From Cricetomys ansorgei (lineage: Eukaryota; Chordata; Mammalia; Rodentia; Nesomyidae), in the NCBI GenBank assembly GCA_026225945.1, contig JAMJFZ010004031.1, positions 5,822,001-5,886,000 of the forward strand: a stretch of 64,000 bases of DNA, written 5' to 3'. A program made the translations under genes and the position numbers. Positions 57,691 through 64,000 of the stretch are shown piece by piece (the stretch's first letter is position 1; every line of letters starts with the position of its first letter). Below the pieces are notes generated by a model, which saw only the letters and a list, made by a program, of their open reading frames with translations, did not search any database and was not told the origin of the DNA.

Positions 57691-57943
57691 TACAAACTGC
57701 AGCCGTGTATTTTACTGATTTCCCCCCACCCCCAGAAGAAAATAACATTAAAAAATCATGTGCCAAGAACCTTCAGACCCTAGAAAAGACATCTAGAAGA
57801 AATCAAGTCTTACACCCATGCTGAATGAGGAGGAGGCCAATGCTCTGCCCCCCAAACTGCTCTGGGGCCTTGGAAATGCAGTGGGAGATGACATAGGGGT
57901 CTCTGCAGTCAAACCCACTGTGGCCTTCCACATCAGCTTGACA

Positions 57944-58173
57944 GTTAGCCCTGGAACTCAGGAAACCCTGAAACCCAATATTCTAATGCGGCTATCGGAG
58001 CCCCACCCCCTTCAGTCAAAATCACTCCCTTACAGCGCTGATAACTTAGTGTCTATAACTTAGCACATTGCTGAGGGCAGAAACACATATGGAGAATGTC
58101 TTATTGCCAAAACGGCAAAATTATTTTTGCTATTCTGTGTGGTGCAGAATTTTAAGTAACCTACGTGAGTTCT
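57944..58173 (+). repeat. 240-bp direct repeat, copy 2
   Basis: The counterpart of 56778-57016 begins with the same 20 bases, keeps tagcacattgctgagggc and ttatttttgctattct, and ends at agttct followed by a T-run. Confidence 0.9.
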
Positions 58174-58423
58174 TTTTTTTTTCCCAGCTGAGGCAAGCCT
58201 CAGTAGTGATTTAAAATTAAACTGTTAGCCAAGTGTCAGGAATCATGAAGTAAGAGTAAGTGGGAGGCTCCTTCTGAATGGCAAACTCCAGGCTACGGAG
58301 AATCACAGGAAACCGTAAAAGCCTCTGGGGGCAGCACCATCTATTCCTGCGAAAGCCACCCACTACCTTTAAGAGTCACAGTCAAGGGGGAATGTCAAGA
58401 AGGTGGTATTTTTAGTCTCTTTT

Positions 58424-59135
58424 ACAAAGAGACATGCACTCGTTCATTCATGAAAACGCATTAGGCTCCTAATATGTGCCATCCACAATCCTAGGAACTG
58501 GAGCTAGGGTGTTACACAAAACAGACTTGACCTTGAACATGTGTACTTATGGTTTGATGGGAGAGACAGACCTAAAAACTAAACATCTCTGCATGTGATT
58601 ACATGTCAGAAAGAGAATACAATCCGATGAGAAAGAACGGAAAGACTTGACCTCACCGAGTGGAAGTGTAAGGCTTCCCCAGGAGCAGCACTTGAGTAGG
58701 ACTGAAGGACGGGTGGGAGTGGTGTGCGCAGTGTGAGGGGTGGGCAGGAGAGCGAGCACTGAAGTTATTGCTTCTCCGAGTGCAGCTGAAGGCAGGGACG
58801 GGATGAGGTCTGTGCTCTGAAAAGTAAGGACAGAGAACAAGGTATGGGTGGGGAAGCTGCGGAGGATGAGTCTGGGATATATTCTGAGTTGAACAGACAG
58901 AGCGGTTTCACGTGGGAACTGTAGCGAGGGAGTAAGCATCAAAGATGGCCCTGGGTTCCCCTGGAGCTGCTGATTGAATGGAGGTGCTGCGTACAAAGGC
59001 AGGAACGGCGGGACGCACTGGCGTAGCTGAAGAGTACAGGATCAAAAGATCGGTTCTGAGCAGAAAGTTAAAAGGTTAAAGATGCCTTTGAGACCTCCAG
59101 ATGGAAACGCCGAGTAAGTGGTGGGATTAAGCTAG
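58424..59135 (+). mobile_element. old mammalian-wide medium repeat, long copy
   Basis: cgttcattcatgaaaacgca, then tatgtgccatccacaatcct, gggagagacagacctaaaaa, and near the end aggttaaagatgcctttgag and ctccagatggaaacgccga, in consensus order. The minus-strand 149-codon frame (58547-58996) is a shadow of this repeat. Confidence 0.55.
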
Positions 59136-59513
59136 AGAGAAACACGATTCATACGCTATTCCGCTCTACAGATCCCCTAGAGGAACTCGAGGCTGGCCTG
59201 GCTTCTTTGAAAGTGAACGAGTCCTTCCTGCATGCTCTACTCCCAAGCTAGGCAGCAGCAAAATGAAAGAGGGAACACAGGTACCTTCTAAGAGCTTTAA
59301 AGAATTCTCATTTTCAACTAGGGAAAACTACACCCTGAAGAAGCAGAGAAGTCTTATATATATAAGCCAACTACAGATACTGTAGGTCTCATACATCTTA
59401 AAAATGACATAACTATATAAGCGTAAGGTGGAGTTACATAAACATATATAAATGTTATGTAAACATATGTAAATTGTAGGAGATAAAATAAGTCCAGAGG
59501 TCAGCCATTCCTC

Positions 59514-59760
59514 CACAGCACTCCTCCACATCCTCTGACTCTTACACCCATTCTGCCCCTCCTACAATGTCCCTGAGCCTTGGTGGGGGAGGTGGGGGTA
59601 ATATAGATGTCCCATGTATGTCTGAGCAATCAATGGTCACTTAAGTCTCGGCACTTCAACCAGTGGTGCCACCTCTGCATTATTCCCACTGCAGAAAGCA
59701 GCTTCTCTACGATGGGGAGCAGCACTAATCTGCGGGTATAACTCTAAGGTTTCATCTGCA
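59514..59760 (-). mobile_element. rodent L1 3' UTR fragment, antisense
   Basis: gtccctgagccttggtgggg, then tatagatgtcccatgtatg, cagcttctctacgatgggga and agcactaatctgcgggtat, correspond to part of a rodent L1 3' UTR in antisense. Confidence 0.6.
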
Positions 59761-59820
59761 CAGAATATATCTATTCTTTTATGGATGCCTTGTAAAGCAA
59801 ATTTTAACTGTAGATTTTAC

Positions 59821-59870
59821 ATGTATGTGTGTGTATGTGCGTGCGTGTGCACACACACACCACACACACG
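59821..59870. repeat. TG/CA mirror microsatellite
   Basis: A TG-rich half meets a CA-rich half at gtgtgcacacacac, giving an imperfect palindrome. Confidence 0.9.
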
Positions 59871-60021
59871 AATAGGCCCTAGATGGTTAAGTTGAGCTCA
59901 CCTACTGTGTAATTGACAGAAATTCTTGGTTGGTTGATTAGGACTTTGAAACTCACCACATGATGGTACAAAATCACTGCTTCACCTGATTTTGTTGCAG
60001 GTTGTAAAGGACTCCAAATTG

Positions 60022-60299
60022 TGGTGTGTGTATGTGTGTACATGTGTGTATGTGAGAGGTGGGGTGTGCATATCACAGAAGCATGTGGTGGTCAGAGGAC
60101 GTTGCCTTCCATCTTGCTCTTTGCTGCTTTGTATACCAGGCATGCTGGCCTATAAGCTTCAAGCACTCCCCTGCCGTATAACAGTGGGACTGCTGACTCA
60201 CTGAACTTCAGCTAGCTTTACATGGATGCTGGACATCCAAACTCAAGCCTTCATGTTTGCATGGCTAACATTTTACCCATCGGGCCATCTCCCAAGCCC
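60022..60299 (-). mobile_element. B4-type SINE, antisense, long copy
   Basis: TG-rich 3' end, then gtggtggtcagaggacgttg, atggatgctggacatccaaa, ctcaagccttcatgtttgc and catcgggccatctcccaag at the tRNA-like head. Confidence 0.8.
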
Positions 60300-60724
60300 T
60301 ATTTTTGCTTTGATTAAAAGAAAACTTTCACAATTTAATAAGCAAAATCTGCAGAAGCAGGCTCTCCATGCCTGACTTCTGGCAGGGCGGCACTCAGCCT
60401 CACTGTGACTGCCAAGTGCAAAGATGACATCATGCACATCTGCTGATTCACAGGGAAAAGGGAGAAATAGGAGGTGGCGACCTGGAGCCAAGTAAGATGT
60501 GGGAATTGTGATCACATTTTGCTGGAATGGAGGCTTCTGAGCTGGACGAGTGCACAGTAACGGTCCCTGGGAGCCAGTGAAGTTAAAAAAAAAAGTGGAA
60601 GTTCAGCTGGAGGGACCGGGACCAAGCTGTCCCTTTTCCATTTCTGAGTACGTATTTTCCACATTGAACTCACTTGAAAACATCCTTCCTCATTCACACT
60701 TGCCCATCATACGCGGTTTTTCCT
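60300..60724. other. no recognised feature
   Basis: About 420 bp with nothing recognised. Confidence 0.45.
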
Positions 60725-61955
60725 TTTATTGAAAATAGACTTTTCCATATATACATATATATTATGATCTTCCCTCTGCCTCCTCCCCGGTTCCTGCCCT
60801 CTTCCCCTCCCATCTGGATCCACCTTCTCTGTCTTTCATTAGAAAATGAACAGGCTTCTGAGGAATAATAATAAAATATACTAAGACAAAATAAAAACTA
60901 ACACAACAGAATTGGACAAAAGGAAGCACAAGAAACAGAGACCCACTCATTTGCATACTCAGGAATTTCCTAAAAACACTAAAATAGAAGTCATAATATA
61001 CAGAAAGTACATGTGGGGTAAAAAAAAAAAAAAAAAAGTCGGATGAAAAAATAAATTTAAAAAGTTAAAATTAAAAGATCAAATTTTAAAAGGGAAAAGC
61101 CCTGACCAGACATTGTGAAACGAGGAGGAACCTTCAAAGATGCCACTGGGATTGTTTTCTGCTGGCATCACTGCTGGCACGGGGCCTACCCTTAAAAGTA
61201 GTTTGTTTCCCCAGGGAGACTCCCTTGGAGGAAACTAAATTTTCATTTGCAAGCGGTTATCAATCAGAGATTGCTTCTGGGATAGGGATGGGGGCAGTGT
61301 CCACTTTTCCTCCCAGCTCTAGGGCCTCGTCCGGTGCAGACCCATGGAGGCCCTGGGCATGCTGCCACAGGCTCTGTGCATCGATCATGTTGGTTTAGCG
61401 GATCCCGTTCTCTCGGTGCCCTCCAACTCACTCTTCCCACTTCCTCTTTTTCTGGATTCCCTGAGCCCCGAGGGAAGGGATTTGATGGAGACATCCCATT
61501 TAGAGCTGAGTGTTCCAAAGTATCTTACTTTCTGCCTAATGTCTGGCTCTGGGCCTCTCTGTATTGGTTCCCATCTGCCACAGGAGGAAGCTTCTCTGAT
61601 GATGGCTAAGCTAGGCACTGATCTATGAGAATACTGAATGTCATAGGAGTCATTTTACCACTAACATTTTTTTCATTGCAGTGTTAGCTTTTACCCTGGG
61701 TCCCTGGGCTATCTAGTCTCTGGTTCTTAATCATCCAAGCACTGTCAGGTATGGGTTCCATCTCGTGCAGTGGGCCTTAAGTCAAATCAGACATTGGTTG
61801 GTTACTCCTACAAACTTTGTGCTACCATTGCCTTGCATACCCTGCAGGTAGGACACCACTGTAGATCACAGGGTTTACAGTTGGCTTGGTTTACACTTCT
61901 CCTCTGATAGCGTGCCAAGTACCTTCCTGTATCAAAGATGCTAGGACATACGGGT
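60725..61955 (-). mobile_element. rodent L1 LINE, 3' UTR, antisense (part 1)
   Basis: Read on plus: ttattgaaaatagacttttc at the 3' terminus, tcattagaaaatgaacaggc, ttgatggagacatcccattt, aggaggaagcttctctgatg, gtgggccttaagtcaaatca, tgcaggtaggacaccactgt. This is the long 3' UTR of an Lx-type rodent L1 in reverse complement. An A-run of about 18 lies at 61021-61038. The element continues after the insertion at 62633. Confidence 0.85.
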
Positions 61956-62632
61956 TGTCTTACTTAGGGTTACTATTGCTGTGATGAAACGCCATGGCCA
62001 AAAGTAACTCGGGGAGGAAATGGTTTATTTCCCTCACTGTTCCATGTAACAGTTCATCATCAAAAGCAGTGAGGGCAGGAACTCAAGCAGGCCAGGAACC
62101 TGGAGGCAGGAGCTGATGCAGAGGCCATGGAGACGTGCTGCTTACTGGCTCGTTTCCCATGCCTTGCTCAGCCAGATTTTTTCTAGAATTCAGAACCACC
62201 AGCCCAGGGATGGCACCACCCACAGTGGGCTGGGCCCTCCCCATCAGTCACTAATTAGGAAAATGCCCTACAGCCAGGTCTCATGTAGTCAGTTTTTCAA
62301 CCGAGGTTCCCTCCTTTCAGATAACTCTAGCTTATGTCAAGTTAACATAAGACTAGCCAGTGCAACTGACCCCTTGTTAATCTGATACACGAACACAGCA
62401 TTTCCTTTCTTGTTCATCCCCCAAATCACACATTAATAAAATCACAATATAAAATATTTTTAAAATGTAAAAATTCTGAGTCTTTACAAATACAAATACT
62501 TTAAAATTCAATCTTTTTAAAAATTCAAAGTCTCTTTTATAACCTAGAATCTCTTTTAAGATTCGGACTCTCAACTGTGGGCGCCTGTAAAAATCACGAA
62601 TAAATTAAATGCTTCCTTACCGTATTTGTATA
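61956..62632 (-). mobile_element. rodent MaLR-like repeat inserted in the L1 3' UTR
   Basis: ttactattgctgtgatgaaa, then cgccatggccaaaagtaact, ctggaggcaggagctgatgc, gatggcaccacccacagtgg and atgtcaagttaacataagac form the LTR-like part (to about 62373). The AT-rich continuation (tgaccccttgttaat, then ttcaaagtctctttta and ctcaactgtgggcgcc) is a segment that commonly adjoins this repeat in rodents. L1 order resumes at about 62633. Confidence 0.75.
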
Positions 62633-64000
62633 TACTTCAGGAAGCTTTAACTGTGTTAGTTTCCCATACTACCACTCAAATGGCCCTTAATTTTAGCTGT
62701 CTCTCCCCATATTCCTTCTCTCCCTCCTCTCGTCCTCCAACTCCCACTCGATTCTCCTGTTCCAGTCCCTGCCTCACCTCCACATCCATCCAAAATTAGT
62801 GATTCTATTTCCCTCTCCTAGGGAGATCTATCTGTACACCCTCCTCCCTTACTCTATACCTAACCTCTGTGGTTCTACGCGAAATGTAGCTTGGTGAACC
62901 GACTTACCAACTAATATCCACATGTAAGTGAATACATACCATATTGCCTTTCTGGGTCTGTGTTACCTCGCTCAGGATGATTTACCTAGTTCCATCCATT
63001 TACCTGTGAATTTCATGACTTCGATTTCTGAGTAAAACTGCACTGTGTAAATGTACCACATTTTCTTCATCAGTTCTTCTGCTGAGGAATATCTAGGCTC
63101 TTTCCAATTCCTGGCTCTCATGAATAGAGCAGCAATGAACATGATTGAGCAAGTGTCTCTGTGGTAGGATGATGTGTTCTTTGGGTATATATCCAAAAAT
63201 GGTATAGCTGGATCTTGAGATAGATGGATTCCCATTTTCCCAAGGAATGGCCACACCGATTCCCATAGTGGTTATCCAAGTTTATACTCCCTAGCGATAG
63301 ATGAGTATTCCCCTTTCCTCCACCTCTTCATCAACATGAGCTGTCAGTGGTTTTATGAATCTTAGCTATTTTGATCAATGTAAGGTGAAACCTCAAAGTA
63401 GTTTTGATTTGCATTTCCCTGATGGCTAAGGATGTTGAACATTTCTTTAAGTATTTCTCAGCCATTTGACTTCCTTTTGAGAATTCTCTGTTTAGATCTG
63501 TATTTTTAAGTGGTTTTTTTTTTTTATATCTAGTTTTTTTTTTTTTAGTTGTTTATATATTTTGGATTTTAGCCCTCTATCGGATATGGATTTGGTAAAA
63601 ATCTTTTCTAATTCTGAAGGCTGCCACTTTGTCCAAATGATGGTGTCCTTTGCTGTGCAGAAGATTTTCAGTTTCGTGAGGTCTCATTTATTAATTGTTG
63701 ATCTTTGTGCCTGTCCTGACAATGTTCTGTTCAGAAAGTCCTTTCCTGTGCCAGTGAGTTCAAGCTTATTACCAATCTTCTCTTTTAACAAATTCAGGGT
63801 ATCTGGGTTTCTGCTGAGGTCCCTGATTCACTTGGAGTTGTGTCTGTGCAGGGTGACAGTAAGTATGAATCTATTTGGATTCTACATGCAGCCATCCAGT
63901 GTGACCAGGACCACTTGATGAAACTCCTGTCTTTTTGTCCAGTGTGCATTTCTAGCTTCTTTATCAAAAATCAAGTGTCCATAATTGTGTGAATTGTTAT
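62633..64000 (-). mobile_element. rodent L1 LINE, 3' UTR start and ORF2 end, antisense (part 2, runs off window)
   Basis: gtttcccatactaccactca, then ctaatatccacatgtaagtg and ggatgatttacctagttcca lead into ORF2. The minus-strand frame 62972-63256 encodes about 94 residues of the ORF2 C-terminal region, including a DPAIPFLDIYPK segment and MWYIYTVQFYSEIEVMKF. Upstream ORF2 sequence continues to 64000 but is broken by stops and by a T-run near 63515-63545. The copy is dead and extends beyond the window. Confidence 0.92.

Noticed and set aside
58547..58996. 149-codon minus-strand frame as a gene
   Set aside because: It lies in an old mammalian repeat and has no recognisable domain.
62972..63256. 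Independent protein-coding gene
   Set aside because: It is the C-terminal part of L1 ORF2 in a dead, antisense L1.
1..64000. CRISPR array, bacterial operons, phage or plasmid features
   Set aside because: SINEs, LINEs and microsatellites identify nuclear rodent DNA. No regularly spaced repeat-spacer array was seen.

Overview
The window is nuclear DNA from a muroid rodent. SINEs of four rodent types are scattered through it on both strands: B1, B2/B3, ID and B4-like. There are also two copies of the rodent hAT element URR1, rodent-type LINE-1 3' ends, rodent LTR elements and long (CA)n, (GAAA)n and (AAT)n microsatellites. Older mammalian repeats (MIR, degraded L1, a mammalian-wide medium repeat) lie beneath these. 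The B1 variants and the tRNA-Lys-primed mini-retroelement lead me to suspect a cricetid (vole, hamster or deermouse type) rather than a mouse or rat; this rests on memory and is weak. I found no convincing protein-coding exon. Almost all reading frames are short, and the longest (175 codons) is about what chance predicts for 64 kb. The window is therefore intergenic or deep intronic.

Layout. 1-5.5 kb: a B1 fragment, CA/TG repeats, a full antisense B1 with target duplication, an antisense ERV LTR, two B4-type SINEs and a MaLR-like LTR repeat. 6.6-9 kb: old mammalian repeats, then a URR1 hAT element. 9.4-12.6 kb: B1, ID and B2. 13-16 kb: a pyrimidine tract, a (GAAA)n block and a C-rich tract with strong G-quadruplex potential. 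16.1-17.2 kb: an ERV 3' end (copy A: internal region, polypurine tract, LTR). 17.2-23.6 kb: MIR, ID, B1s, a MaLR-like repeat, a 5S rRNA pseudogene and an old L1 on the plus strand. 24.1-25.9 kb: an old antisense L1 split by a younger repeat. 26.6-38 kb: mostly repeat-poor, with one URR1 carrying a clear 8-bp target duplication. 38.1-38.9 kb: ERV copy B. 39-47.2 kb: B2, B1 and MIR elements and another MaLR-like repeat. 47.2-51.2 kb: a 4-kb stretch with no recognised repeat. 51.2-55 kb: SINEs, including a B1 with a perfect 16-bp target duplication. 56.3-60.3 kb: old repeats, a 240-bp direct duplication and an antisense B4. 60.7-64 kb: a long antisense L1 (3' UTR and end of ORF2) that contains a MaLR-like insertion and runs off the window edge.

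The most unusual object is ERV copy B. A sequence complementary to an entire mature tRNA-Lys(CUU), including its CCA end, lies in the primer-binding-site position. It follows an LTR-like end and is joined directly to the last ~290 bp of retroelement internal sequence, then a polypurine tract and an LTR. A normal primer-binding site copies only about 18 nt of the tRNA. This looks like a frozen product of aberrant tRNA-primed reverse transcription, and the second copy at 16-17 kb shows the same 3' half without the tRNA segment. All family calls were made by eye from remembered consensus sequences; boundaries are approximate unless a target duplication is quoted.
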